DNA from: Nostoc sp. CENA543
GTDB lineage: Bacteria; Cyanobacteriota; Cyanobacteriia; Cyanobacteriales; Nostocaceae
Length of the DNA stretch: 64,000 bases
Assembly (NCBI RefSeq): GCF_002896875.1
Contig: NZ_CP023278.1
Span: 5,030,501-5,094,500, forward strand
Direction of reading: 5' to 3'
The translations under genes and the position numbers were made by a program. The notes beneath the pieces were generated by a model. The model made no database searches, had not been told where the DNA came from, and saw nothing but the letters and a program-made list of their open reading frames with translations. Positions 53,320-62,345 of this stretch are shown here, piece after piece; the stretch's first letter is position 1; each line of letters begins with the position of its first letter.

Positions 53320-55107
53320 ATGCGAACTCACTATTGCGGCGAACTCCGAAAAGAAGATATTGGAGACACTGTTACCTTGTATGGATGGGTAGACCGTCGC
53401 CGCGATCATGGGGGTGTGATATTTTTAGATTTACGCGATCGCTCTGGAACAGTCCAGATTGTCAGCGATCCGCAACGCACCCCAGATTCCTACGAACAGG
53501 CTAACTCTCTACGTAATGAATACGTTGTGGAAATCACAGGCAGAGTCACACAACGTCCCGAAGAATCACTGAATAGCCGTATTCCTACCGGCGAAGTAGA
53601 AATTTACGCTGATAACATTAAACTGCTGAATGCTGTAAGGAAGCAGTTACCTTTTCAAGTTTCTAGCGCGGACACGGAAAGCGTGCGGGAAGACTTGCGG
53701 CTAAAATATCGCTACTTGGATTTACGACGCGATCGCATGGCGCGGAATATACAGCTACGTCATCAAGTCGTGAAAGCTATGCGTCGCTATTTAGAAGACA
53801 CAGAGGGTTTTATTGAAGTAGAAACCCCGGTGCTGACTCGTTCTACCCCAGAAGGTGCAAGAGATTACATTCTACCCAGTCGCGTCAACCCTGGGGAATG
53901 GTTCGCACTACCCCAGTCTCCACAATTATTTAAACAAATATTGATGGTATCTGGTATGGATAGATACTATCAAATCGCCCGTTGCTTCCGAGATGAAGAC
54001 CTACGCGCCGACAGACAGCCAGAATTTACCCAGTTGGACATGGAAATGAGTTTCATGTCCCAGGAAGAGATTATTGCTCTCAATGAAAAGTTAGTTAGTT
54101 ATATCTTCAAAACTGTCAAAGGGATAGAATTACATACCCCCTTCCCCCGTCTTACCTACGCTGAGGCGATGGAACGTTACGGTAGTGATAAACCAGATAC
54201 CCGCTACGGCTTAGAACTAGTCAACGTTTCCGATGTGCTGAAAGACTCTGGTTTTAAAGTTTTTCGGGATGCGATCGCCTCTGGTGGTATCGTAAAAATT
54301 CTCCCCATCCCCAACGGTAACGAGCAAATTTCTAACGTCCGTATCAAACAAAACGGCGATTTGTTCAAAGAAGCTAGCGAAGCCGGTGCAAAAGGTCTAG
54401 CTTATATTCGGGTACGAGAAAACGGCGAAATCGACACCATTGGCGCAATTAAAGACAACCTTTCTGAAGAGCAAAAACAGGAAATATTAAAACGTACAGG
54501 CGCGCAACCAGGACATTTATTACTGTTTGGTGCAGGTGATGCAGTAACTGTCAATAAGACTTTAGATAGATTACGTCAAGTCGTCGCCAAGGAATTCAAC
54601 TTAATCGAGCCCGAAAAAATCAATCTTCTCTGGATTGTTGATTTCCCGATGTTTGAGTGGAATGCCGACGAAAAACGCCTAGAAGCATTACACCACCCCT
54701 TTACTGCACCCCATCCCGATGATTTGCATGACTTAAAAACCGCCCGCGCCCAAGCTTATGATTTAGTCTTCAACGGCTTTGAAGTTGGCGGGGGTAGTTT
54801 GCGGATTTACCAACGGGACATTCAAGAACAGGTGTTTGAAGCGATTGGGTTGTCTCCAGAGGAAGCACAAAATAAATTTGGTTTCCTCTTAGAAGCCTTT
54901 GAATATGGTACACCGCCACATGGTGGTATTGCCTACGGTTTAGACCGATTGGTGATGTTACTAAGTGGTGAAGAATCCATCAGAGATGTCATCGCTTTTC
55001 CGAAGACACAACAGGCGCGTTGTCTGTTAACTGATGCACCTTCTGGTGTAGATGTCAAGCAATTGAAGGAACTGCACGTTGCTTCTACGTATAAGCCCAA
55101 GGCTTAA
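53320..55107 (+). CDS. aspS: aspartyl-tRNA synthetase
   Basis: This 595-residue class II synthetase has an N-terminal anticodon-binding OB fold ([22 protein letters not shown]). Motif 2 is [18 protein letters not shown] (about residue 215), a bacterial GAD insertion occupies about 300-420, and motif 3 is [12 protein letters not shown] (about 535). It charges tRNA-Asp and, where no separate asparaginyl synthetase exists, may also charge tRNA-Asn for GatCAB. Which type is present cannot be told without its active-site residues being compared. The length is normal. Confidence 0.97.
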   Translation: MRTHYCGELRKEDIGDTVTLYGWVDRRRDHGGVIFLDLRDRSGTVQIVSDPQRTPDSYEQANSLRNEYVVEITGRVTQRPEESLNSRIPTGEVEIYADNIKLLNAVRKQLPFQVSSADTESVREDLRLKYRYLDLRRDRMARNIQLRHQVVKAMRRYLEDTEGFIEVETPVLTRSTPEGARDYILPSRVNPGEWFALPQSPQLFKQILMVSGMDRYYQIARCFRDEDLRADRQPEFTQLDMEMSFMSQEEIIALNEKLVSYIFKTVKGIELHTPFPRLTYAEAMERYGSDKPDTRYGLELVNVSDVLKDSGFKVFRDAIASGGIVKILPIPNGNEQISNVRIKQNGDLFKEASEAGAKGLAYIRVRENGEIDTIGAIKDNLSEEQKQEILKRTGAQPGHLLLFGAGDAVTVNKTLDRLRQVVAKEFNLIEPEKINLLWIVDFPMFEWNADEKRLEALHHPFTAPHPDDLHDLKTARAQAYDLVFNGFEVGGGSLRIYQRDIQEQVFEAIGLSPEEAQNKFGFLLEAFEYGTPPHGGIAYGLDRLVMLLSGEESIRDVIAFPKTQQARCLLTDAPSGVDVKQLKELHVASTYKPKA

Positions 55108-55111
55108 ATCA

Positions 55112-55152
55112 GTAAATAGTTATCAGTTAACTTTTGACTGATAACTGTTTAC
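55112..55152 (+). terminator. hairpin downstream of aspS
   Basis: Arms 55112-55127 and 55137-55152 (GTAAATAGTTATCAGT and ACTGATAACTGTTTAC) are complementary at 15 of 16 positions around a 9-base loop. The hairpin starts 5 bases after the stop. Confidence 0.65.
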
Positions 55153-55227
55153 CTATCTGTCTAATCGTCGTATAGCTGACACAATTGATAAAATTATTTT
55201 CTGAGAAGATTCTTTATATTTACAGTT

Positions 55228-55509
55228 ATGGTTCAAGCAACAGAGCATCTTTATATTGTCAAAGATGAGCATATTCTGGGTGGTGAGCCAATTATCAAGG
55301 GAACTCGGACATCAGTCAGAGCGATAGTTGAAACTTGGCGTATGGGTGTTTCTCCAGAAGAAATTCCCCAGGGCTTACCTCACCTGACTTTGGCACAAGT
55401 TTTTGATGCGTTGAGTTATTACAGCGATCATCAAGATGAAATTAACGCTTATATTGAACGTAACCGCATCCCTGATGAATTGATTGACCCATTGGTGCGA
55501 GATTTATGA
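55228..55509 (+). CDS. DUF433 protein, antitoxin-like
   Basis: This 93-residue protein with the DUF433 pattern contains ILGGEPIIKGTRTSVRAIVE followed by a helix-turn-helix-like stretch (SPEEIPQGLPHLTLAQVFDAL). DUF433 proteins are winged-helix-like and often pair with a PIN-like DUF5615 protein, as here; its stop overlaps the next start by four bases. It probably acts as the antitoxin and autorepressor. Confidence 0.87.
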   Translation: MVQATEHLYIVKDEHILGGEPIIKGTRTSVRAIVETWRMGVSPEEIPQGLPHLTLAQVFDALSYYSDHQDEINAYIERNRIPDELIDPLVRDL

Positions 55510-55853
55510 GCAATTTGTTCATTCGCTTGTACTTAGATGAAGATGTCAATGTTTTAGTGGCGGATTTGCTCAAAGCAAGAGGTTTTGATGCTTTAACAGT
55601 AAGAGATGCAGGACAACTTCAGGCAAGCGATGAGGAACAGCTGGCTTACGCTGTTAATCAAAGAAGAACCCTAGTGACTCACAACCGCACCGATTTTGAA
55701 GAACTAATACAAGTCTATTTTAATAGGGAACAAACGCACTACGGTGTAATTTATGCTGTCCGTCGTCCACCTCAAGAAATAGCACAACGATTATTGGTGA
55801 TTTTAAATCAAGTGACAGCAGATGAGATGGAAAATCAAGTCCGTTATATCTGA
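55506..55853 (+). CDS. DUF5615 PIN-like protein, toxin-like
   Basis: This 115-residue protein starts MSNLFIRLYLDEDVNVLVADLL, the Asp/Glu pattern of DUF5615 PIN-like domains. A second acidic patch, TLVTHNRTDFEEL, completes a possible metal site. Together with the four-base overlap with DUF433 this makes a second type II toxin-antitoxin-like pair, distinct from vapBC at 5.1-5.7 kb. Toxicity has not been established for all members. Confidence 0.85.
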   Translation: MSNLFIRLYLDEDVNVLVADLLKARGFDALTVRDAGQLQASDEEQLAYAVNQRRTLVTHNRTDFEELIQVYFNREQTHYGVIYAVRRPPQEIAQRLLVILNQVTADEMENQVRYI

Positions 55854-55875
55854 TACGTCAAATCGCCAATGTCCT

Positions 55876-57405
55876 TCACTGCATTCTATCTATAGTGCGG
55901 TATTGGATAGCTTCGGCTACATGATGGGCTTTGATGTCGTCTTCACCTGCTAAATCTGCGATAGTGCGCGCTACTTTGAGAATGCGATCGCTCGCCCTTG
56001 CAGATAAGCCTAACTTATTAATCGCAGCTTCTAGTAAACTCCGGCTAGCATCATCAAGTTTGCACCATTGTGATAAATGACGGCTTTGCATTTGGGCGTT
56101 ACAAAGTAGATTGCGTTCATCTCGAAAACGATTAGCAGCGCGATCGCGTGCTTGTTGTACTCTCTCTAGTACAGCCGCAGAATGTTCCCCTGTGGGTTGT
56201 TGGGTGATTTCTTCTGGTTTTAAGCGATTTACAGCCACTTGCAAATCAATTCTGTCCATGAGGGGGCCAGATAGTTTTGCCCAATATTGTTCGCGCTGTC
56301 TGGGAGAACAACTACACTGCTGAATTGTATCGCCGTAATAGCCACAAGGACAGGGATTGGTGCTGGCGACTAAAGTAAATTGTGCGGGAAAAGTGACTGA
56401 TTGTCTGGTGCGTGATATGGTAACAAAGCCGTCTTCTAAAGGCTGACGGAGGAATTCCAAGACATCCCGCTTAAACTCCGTGAGTTCGTCCAGGAATAAA
56501 ACACCTCGGTGCGATAAAGAGATTTCCCCAGGACGAGGGAAACCACCACCACCGACTAAAGACGGCCCTGATGCAGAGTGATGGGGACTACGAAAAGGGC
56601 GATCGCGCACTAATGTACCACGATTTTTTAATAAACCAGCCACAGAATGAATTCTCGTCACCTCCAGAGCCTCTGCAAAGCCCAAAGGGGGCATAATTCC
56701 TGGTAAACGGCGGGCTAACATCGTTTTGCCGCTTCCTGGAGGCCCGACAAATATAAGATTATGCCCTCCAGCCGCCGCAATTTCTAAAGCGCGTCTTGCA
56801 TGGGCTTGTCCTTTGACATCCTTTAAATCTGCAACACCTGGAACTGTCTGGGGTAAATTCTTTGCTACATCTAACTTAACGGGTTTGTATTTCCCTGGAT
56901 TGTTCAATAAATCCACCACTTCCCCGACATTGTTGCAGCCATACACATCTAAACCTTGAACAATTGCCGCTTCTTGAGCATTATCCACAGGCACAACTAA
57001 ACCCGCAATCCCCATTTTCTCAGCCGCCGCCGCAATCGGTAAAACACCAGCTACAGGGCGTAAACTCCCGTCTAAAGAAACTTCCCCTAGAAAAATATAA
57101 TCACCCAATAAATCTGCACTTACTTGCTCAGAAGCCGCTAAAATCCCCACGCTAATTGGTAAATCAAAACAAGGGCCTTCCTTACGTAAATCAGCAGGCG
57201 TTAAATTAATCACAATTTTTCGCATGGGAAAGGCAAAACCCGCATTTTTCAATGTGGCTTTGACTCTCTCTTTCGACTCCTGAATCGCCGAATCAGGTAG
57301 CCCCAAAACCACGATTCCCGGTAAACCCCCGGAAACATCCACTTCTACACCGACCTTTACAGCATCGATGCCGACAATTGACGCACTCCAAACTCTAGCA
57401 AGCAT
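55876..57405 (-). CDS. comM: ComM/YifB-family Mg-chelatase-like AAA ATPase
   Basis: This 509-residue protein has an N-terminal domain beginning MLARVWSASIVGIDAVKVGVEVD and ending near residue 170, a Lon-substrate-like fold. The central AAA+ domain has Walker A GPPGSGKTMLAR (about 219) and Walker B GVLFLDELTEF (about 302). A cysteine-rich loop (NPCPCGYYGD and CSCSPRQ) lies between, and a helical C-terminal domain completes it. ComM homologues are helicase-like and extend integrated DNA in natural transformation. Filamentous cyanobacteria are often competent, but the role here is inferred. Confidence 0.92.
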   Translation of the reverse strand: MLARVWSASIVGIDAVKVGVEVDVSGGLPGIVVLGLPDSAIQESKERVKATLKNAGFAFPMRKIVINLTPADLRKEGPCFDLPISVGILAASEQVSADLLGDYIFLGEVSLDGSLRPVAGVLPIAAAAEKMGIAGLVVPVDNAQEAAIVQGLDVYGCNNVGEVVDLLNNPGKYKPVKLDVAKNLPQTVPGVADLKDVKGQAHARRALEIAAAGGHNLIFVGPPGSGKTMLARRLPGIMPPLGFAEALEVTRIHSVAGLLKNRGTLVRDRPFRSPHHSASGPSLVGGGGFPRPGEISLSHRGVLFLDELTEFKRDVLEFLRQPLEDGFVTISRTRQSVTFPAQFTLVASTNPCPCGYYGDTIQQCSCSPRQREQYWAKLSGPLMDRIDLQVAVNRLKPEEITQQPTGEHSAAVLERVQQARDRAANRFRDERNLLCNAQMQSRHLSQWCKLDDASRSLLEAAINKLGLSARASDRILKVARTIADLAGEDDIKAHHVAEAIQYRTIDRMQ

Positions 57406-57451
57406 TGGTTAAATATTTCTTCTATAGACAGTAAACCTTTAGAATCTCTAG

Positions 57452-57823
<372 letters not shown>

Positions 57824-57887
57824 TAAGAGGCAGGGGGCAGGGGGAAGAGGGCAGGGGAAACTAAAGGTACAAACCGAACTACGTTCC

Positions 57888-57940
57888 GCTTCTCTACGAG
57901 ATGCTCCGCGTAGCTTGCTTCCCCAGAGGGGTACGCTAAC
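57888..57940. repeat. dispersed repeat, composite copy
   Basis: Its left half is the reverse complement of the TTGGCGTAGCC / TCTCGTAGAGAAG element at 20.5 kb. Its right half (GTAGCTTGCTTCCCC, then AGAGGGGTACGC) is repeated inverted at 26227-26251 with small changes. Confidence 0.65.
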
Positions 57941-58068
57941 ACCCCTTGTGGTGTGATTTTTCCCCCTGCTCCCCTGCTTTTTCATAAATATCTATGAGTC
58001 GCGCTTTGTAATCGCTTTAACCTTACTGATAATTAACTTTTAACTTCTCTGTACGGAGAACATAAAAC

Positions 58069-58100
58069 AGCGTCCCTCTTTAACTGGGACGCTTTTCAAT
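58069..58100 (+). terminator. rho-independent terminator
   Basis: AGCGTCCC (58069-58076) pairs perfectly with GGGACGCT (58086-58093), followed by TTTCAATTTTT. It is about 250 bases past the HIT stop, so the transcript would include the repeat. Confidence 0.78.
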
Positions 58101-58248
58101 TTTTGAATCTATCATAGGGCTGATTAATTCCCAGCCAAAATGTATAAATTTTATGAAAATGAAATTAATGTGTAGTGTTTCTACTGTTGATTTAGCCTGG
58201 AAAACTCACATAATATTTACCACATCATTTTTTCTTATGTGAAATATT

Positions 58249-58542
58249 GTGAAATCTATTCTACAGTCATACTTAGACCAAGAAATCTGGATACTGATAC
58301 GAGATAAATGGTATTTTGCCAAAGTCATCCGAGTTTGGGATGATTTGTTGTGGTTTCAACACAGGACTCACAACAAAGAAACAGAAGAAGACACTTTGTG
58401 GGAAATGGTGGTGAAAATCAATGAAGTGATTGCGATTGACAGAATCATCTCAGTTGTCAGTAGAAAACCAGATGTATTCATGTCAAAATTGCTCGAAACT
58501 GATCAACCCACAAATCATCATCCAAAAGAGCATGAAAACTAA
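58249..58542 (+). CDS. small unknown protein
   Basis: This 97-residue protein starts at GTG 58249 (KSILQSYLDQEIWILIRD after Met). It is soluble, with Trp-rich alternating strands (WYFAKVIRVWDDLLWFQ) resembling a small SH3/OB-like barrel, and a His-rich end (TNHHPKEHEN). I do not recognise its family. The AT-rich leader and the perfect bidirectional terminator downstream support a real transcript. Confidence 0.65.
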   Translation: MKSILQSYLDQEIWILIRDKWYFAKVIRVWDDLLWFQHRTHNKETEEDTLWEMVVKINEVIAIDRIISVVSRKPDVFMSKLLETDQPTNHHPKEHEN

Positions 58543-58600
58543 TTAACTACAATCAACTGTTATTCTAGAAAATTCTGTGTGATGTGTGAGAGTCAGATAA

Positions 58601-58638
58601 TTAATAACCCCAGTTTCACAGGGAACTGGGGTTATTAA
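58601..58638. terminator. bidirectional terminator
   Basis: TTAATAACCCCAGTT (58601-58615) pairs perfectly with AACTGGGGTTATTAA (58624-58638), a 15-base-pair stem with an 8-base loop and AT-rich ends. It lies between the convergent small protein gene and the Uma2 gene. Confidence 0.85.
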
Positions 58639-58694
58639 TTTGAATTAAAAAATAGCGATCGCTTGCTACCAACAAGAGCATATTTGTAAATTCT

Positions 58695-59303
58695 CTACTC
58701 CATCTCAACACCTTCTCCCTGTCGTTCCACAGGCTCAAACTTGACCTTGTGATATAAATCCTGTAAAGAAATTTCCAAGGGTATAGTTACCAGAGATATT
58801 TTTTCATCTTCTGTGTCATACTCCCGTAGATTCCACTGCTTTTTACCTATTTTAGAAAACTGTTCTACATAGATTTGGGTTTGATCAACTAATAAATATT
58901 CCTGAAATGTAGAAATTGTTCGATAAGCCTGAAATTTATCTTCGTGGTCATAACCTTTAGTAGACTCAGATAAAACTTCCACTATTACCTGTGGATTGAG
59001 AATCATATCTTGGCGATTAGGGAAAAATTCTGGTTCACCCGCCACAATCATCACATCTGGGTAAGTATAAATACGTTTTTCTGATATCCATAGACGAACA
59101 TCACCCATATAAACGTGATAGTTTTGCCTTTTGAACGCAAAATTTAACTCAGTGCTTAAGTTAAGTGCTATTTGGTTATGATTTACTGTTCCGCCTACCA
59201 TTGGAATAATTTGTCCATCAATATATTCACTTTTGTATTCAGCTACTTCTTCGAGGGCTAAATATTCCTCTGGTGTGTAAAATCGCTGTTGGGTGATTTC
59301 CAT
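58695..59303 (-). CDS. Uma2-family (DUF820) endonuclease-like protein
   Basis: From ATG 59303 (MEITQQRFYTPEEYLALEE) this 202-residue protein has the DUF820/Uma2 restriction-endonuclease-like core: YIDGQIIPMVGG, YPDVMIVAGEPEF, then PQVIVEVLSESTKGYD with PD...(E)VLS giving an apparent nuclease site. The family is greatly expanded in cyanobacteria and its function is not settled. A frame extension overlapping the upstream gene is not needed. It lies 71 bases downstream of the aldo/keto reductase gene on the same strand. Confidence 0.9.
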   Translation of the reverse strand: MEITQQRFYTPEEYLALEEVAEYKSEYIDGQIIPMVGGTVNHNQIALNLSTELNFAFKRQNYHVYMGDVRLWISEKRIYTYPDVMIVAGEPEFFPNRQDMILNPQVIVEVLSESTKGYDHEDKFQAYRTISTFQEYLLVDQTQIYVEQFSKIGKKQWNLREYDTEDEKISLVTIPLEISLQDLYHKVKFEPVERQGEGVEME

Positions 59304-59374
59304 AGTTCTATGAAATAGCGATCGCCGCCAAAATTTTGATAATCTTACCCAATAGTTTAACGTAGCCAATGGTT

Positions 59375-60505
59375 TTATCCCCAAAGTCTTCTACCAGATT
59401 TACCCTTTAATTGCTCATGAGTATCTGCTAATAAATTGGGGATATCTAATTTTTCTGGACATCTAGGTAAACAATCACCGCATTCTGTACAACGGTTGGC
59501 TTTCATTCCAGGAAACCAATGTCCAGCATTTTCAAACATTCCATAACGATATTGACCGTAATCTTTCATCTCATAGGCTACAGCCAAATTTCGTAGGCGT
59601 AAGACTTCAGGAATGTTAATGTTTTCAGGACAGGGTAAACAAGCATAACATTGGCTACATTTTTCAGTTCCTAAAACTTGCTGTTGATGATTTTCTAACT
59701 GTTGCAAGGTGAGAATTTCCGTGGATGTTAACTCACCATCATTATCAGCAACTTGTAAAGGTTCTATTAATTCCTCTGGATTAGCTGCGCCTACACTTAG
59801 GGTAGTAATGCGTTTATCACTTAATAAAAATCGATAGTTTAATTCTAAAGGTGAAAATGGCTGACACAAGTCCTTGAGGGTTTGGGGAGGTGTGTAAAGT
59901 TTTCCCCCTTTGTCAGCCGGAGAAATAATAAAAACCCCCATATCTTTCTCAATTGCTAACTGAATAGCTGGGGCGTTTCTTTGCCAGAAATAGTAATAAT
60001 GCAGATTGACAAATGCAAATAAATCTGTGTTGATTGCTGCTTGAATTAACTCTAATGAACCGTGGGTGGAAAAGCCAACGTGTCTAACTCTACCGTCAGC
60101 GATCGCTTCTGTGACGGCTTGCATACAACCATCTTTGGCTTGCACCATCTCCAGATGTTCCCAAGTATTTAAGCCGTGAATTCCCAAACAATCTAGATAA
60201 TCTATATTCAATCTAGTTAAAGATTCATCAATACACCGACGCATACTATCAGCATCAGCTGTAGGTGGAATTTTACTGGTGATGTGGACTTGGGAACGCT
60301 GGAGAGATAGGCCATTTGCGATCGCTGCACCCAGATACTCCTCACTTTTACCGTAACCTCTGGCTGTTTCTATGTGATTAATTCCCAGTTCTAAAGCCTT
60401 GGCTATGGTTTGCTGTGCGGTTGCGACATCAGCCAAGTAACGCATTGTCCCTAGAGAAAAAACCGAAAGGCGTAGATTTGTTTTGCCAAAGCGTCGGTAT
60501 TGCAT
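59375..60505 (-). CDS. aldo/keto reductase with C-terminal 4Fe-4S domain
   Basis: This 376-residue protein starts MQYRRFGKTNLRLSVFSLGTMRY and has an AKR barrel (about residues 1-275) with GINHIETARGYGKSEEYLG and the catalytic-region His in GIHGL. The C-terminus carries two ferredoxin-type cysteine sets: CSQCYACLPCP (about 286) and CTECGDCLPRCP (about 337). This AKR plus ferredoxin fusion is widespread in cyanobacteria and clostridia. It may draw electrons from ferredoxin instead of NADPH, but substrate and donor are unknown. The length and motifs are complete. Confidence 0.9.
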   Translation of the reverse strand: MQYRRFGKTNLRLSVFSLGTMRYLADVATAQQTIAKALELGINHIETARGYGKSEEYLGAAIANGLSLQRSQVHITSKIPPTADADSMRRCIDESLTRLNIDYLDCLGIHGLNTWEHLEMVQAKDGCMQAVTEAIADGRVRHVGFSTHGSLELIQAAINTDLFAFVNLHYYYFWQRNAPAIQLAIEKDMGVFIISPADKGGKLYTPPQTLKDLCQPFSPLELNYRFLLSDKRITTLSVGAANPEELIEPLQVADNDGELTSTEILTLQQLENHQQQVLGTEKCSQCYACLPCPENINIPEVLRLRNLAVAYEMKDYGQYRYGMFENAGHWFPGMKANRCTECGDCLPRCPEKLDIPNLLADTHEQLKGKSGRRLWG

Positions 60506-60522
60506 AAATTCACTGCTGAGTG

Positions 60523-60556
60523 GTGTTAGCGGTAGCGCGGAGTTTAGCCGATACTA
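60523..60556. repeat. copy 3 of the dispersed TGTTAGCGGTAGCGCGG element
   Basis: TGGTGTTAGCGGTAGCGCGG followed by AGTTTAGCCGATACT differs from the other two copies in three or so bases. It is preceded by CTGCTGAGTGG, as in the others. Confidence 0.8.
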
Positions 60557-60640
60557 AGTTGTGAGTAGAAACCAGATTAATACTGTCTGTAACAGAATCA
60601 AAGCTCAAAAAGAAAGAATCAAGCACTAATTTGATCTTCT

Positions 60641-60674
60641 TTACTCAACACTCAACACTCAGCACTCAGCACTC
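60641..60674. repeat. ACTCAGC heptamer array
   Basis: About four units of ACTCAAC/ACTCAGC stop just at the end of the bifunctional nuclease gene. It is the reverse complement type of the GAGTGCT array at 40.0 kb. Confidence 0.7.
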
Positions 60675-60676
60675 TT

Positions 60677-61174
60677 TTAACTCTCCTCATTACCAAACCG
60701 CTTGATTAAATCTTCAGGACGAAGATTAGAAATAAACTCTCGGAAAGCTTGTTGTTCGGCTTCATCAGCATCCCGATCCACAGGGATAGACGCATCAGCA
60801 ATTACTTCTTCCATTACCCAAATAGGAGTATTAGTACGCAGTGCGACGGCGATCGCATCGCTAGGACGGGCATCAATTTCTTTTTTGACTTCGCCCTGTT
60901 GTACAATCAATGCCGCATAAAATGTATCCTTTTGTAAGGAATGAATAATCACCTTTTCTAGCGTCATATTCCAAGCTTCGAGAATATTGACAATTAGGTC
61001 ATGGGTTAAAGGTCGAGGCGGCTTTTGATTCTCCAACGGCCCCATAATTGCCCTCGCCTGTTCTTGTCCAATATAAATGGGCAACGCCCGCCGATCTGAG
61101 GCATCTTTTAACAAGACTATGGGGCTACGGGTCATGGCATCTAATGCTATGCCAGCGACTTTCATCTCAATCAT
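60677..61174 (-). CDS. bifunctional nuclease family protein (DUF151)
   Basis: This 165-residue DUF151 protein starts MIEMKVAGIALDAMTRSPIVLLKD. It shows the conserved RRALPIYIGQEQARAI, RPLTHDLIVNIL and DARPSDAIAVALRTNTPIWV blocks. Family members have RNase and DNase activity in plants and bacteria, and DUF151 also occurs in cyanobacteria as a conserved housekeeping gene. Its role here is uncertain. Confidence 0.92.
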   Translation of the reverse strand: MIEMKVAGIALDAMTRSPIVLLKDASDRRALPIYIGQEQARAIMGPLENQKPPRPLTHDLIVNILEAWNMTLEKVIIHSLQKDTFYAALIVQQGEVKKEIDARPSDAIAVALRTNTPIWVMEEVIADASIPVDRDADEAEQQAFREFISNLRPEDLIKRFGNEES

Positions 61175-61513
61175 TGGCCAACCCTCTACAATCCTTTGAG
61201 TGATTAATTGTTAAGTGATAAATAATACCCTTATTTGGGTAGTTAGGAGCGATAATAAACATAGGCATTGTTCTCTATAATTGCCTCTATTAAACTCCGA
61301 ATTGTCCGTGAACACCAGAGTAAATGAAATGGGTCTTTATAAACAATAACCTTCTTCATCAAGTATGACTTGTGAAGGATGCCATTGTGTTAATTACCCT
61401 ATAATAAAAACAGTCAGGAAATATACTCAGAATTTTCGGCATTCTTGTGAGAATTACCAGTGGATTTTCAGGAAAATTAGGCAATAAATAGAGTTAGTTT
61501 TGCGAAATAACCA
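61175..61513. other. intergenic region upstream of riboflavin synthase
   Basis: This 339-base AT-rich spacer separates the DUF151 gene start (minus strand) from the ribE start (plus strand). It is a divergent promoter region. I looked for an FMN riboswitch and found none of its conserved G/C-rich core. Confidence 0.5.
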
Positions 61514-62191
61514 GTGTTTACAGGATTAATTCAATCATTAGGAACAATCAAACCCTTAAGTGGTGATGCGTGGCAAATTACCTGTGTGAATCAGCCATCA
61601 TTAATTATGCAGGATTTAGCCTATGGTGACAGTGTAGCTGTAGATGGTGTTTGCCTGACAGTAGAAGAAATTTTGCCAGCAGGCTTTGTGGCTTCAGCTT
61701 CCCCAGAAACTCTGCGCCGCACAACTCTAGGCTATGAGCAAACACAACAAGGCTACGTCAACCTAGAAACTTCACTCCGCGTTGGTGGTAAAGTCGGCGG
61801 TCATTTTGTCATGGGTCATGTAGACGGAGTAGGTAGCTTGCTAGAGGCGAAACAGACAGCAACTTCTTGGGAAATGACGTTCACAGCACCCGAAGCGATC
61901 GCTCGTTACATTGTCCCCAAGGGTAGTATCGCTGTCAATGGCGTGAGTTTGACGGTAGCTGCTTATGAAGTGGATTTATCTCAGTTTACCGTCGCCGTGA
62001 TTCCCCTGACTTACGCTGATACCAATCTTCGCTATTTGATGTCTGGCAGTTTAGTAAATTTAGAAGGCGATATTCTCGGTAAATACGTGGAAAAATTCCT
62101 TCACCCTGGCAAAAGTTATCACAATACCTCAGATGATGCTGGTTTCAATGATATTACACCCGCATTTTTAGCAGAACACGGATATTTGTAA
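61514..62191 (+). CDS. ribE: riboflavin synthase alpha chain
   Basis: The start is GTG 61514 (MFTGLIQSLGTI read as Met). The 225-residue protein has the two homologous barrel halves of the enzyme (YGDSVAVDGVCLTV and KGSIAVNGVSLTV) and VGGHFVMGHVDG. It converts two molecules of 6,7-dimethyl-8-ribityllumazine to riboflavin, the last step of riboflavin synthesis. The gene stands alone; the other rib genes are not in the window. Confidence 0.96.
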   Translation: MFTGLIQSLGTIKPLSGDAWQITCVNQPSLIMQDLAYGDSVAVDGVCLTVEEILPAGFVASASPETLRRTTLGYEQTQQGYVNLETSLRVGGKVGGHFVMGHVDGVGSLLEAKQTATSWEMTFTAPEAIARYIVPKGSIAVNGVSLTVAAYEVDLSQFTVAVIPLTYADTNLRYLMSGSLVNLEGDILGKYVEKFLHPGKSYHNTSDDAGFNDITPAFLAEHGYL

Positions 62192-62212
62192 ACAGGGTAC
62201 TGGTTACTGGGG

Positions 62213-62345
62213 ATTGGGTATAGGGCATGGGGCATGGGGCAAGCAGGAAGTGTGGGAGGGGTGGGAGGAGAGGGAAGAAATCTTTCCCCCTCTCTCCCCA
62301 CACTCCCCACACTTCCCCATCTTCCCAGTCCCCAGTCCCCAATCC
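62213..62345. repeat. GGGGCAT and CCCCAGT type arrays between ribE and the M23 peptidase gene
   Basis: GGGCATGGGGCATGGGGCA units (62221-62240) are followed by GGGAGGGG and CTCCCCACACTCCCC runs, then CCCCAGTCCCCAGTCCCCAA (62326-62343). They fill the spacer between two convergent genes. Confidence 0.65.

Larger units (their letters stand above)
57824..58248. other. intergenic region with a dispersed repeat and terminator
   Basis: A GGGGGCA-rich run follows the HIT gene. A dispersed repeat (57888-57940) then contains CTTCTCTACGAGATGCT and GTAGCTTGCTTCCCC followed by AGAGGGGTACGC. The terminator hairpin at 58069-58097 is last. No gene is seen. Confidence 0.6.

Noticed and set aside
61175-61513. 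FMN riboswitch before ribE
   Set aside because: The spacer is AT-rich and lacks the conserved RFN element core.
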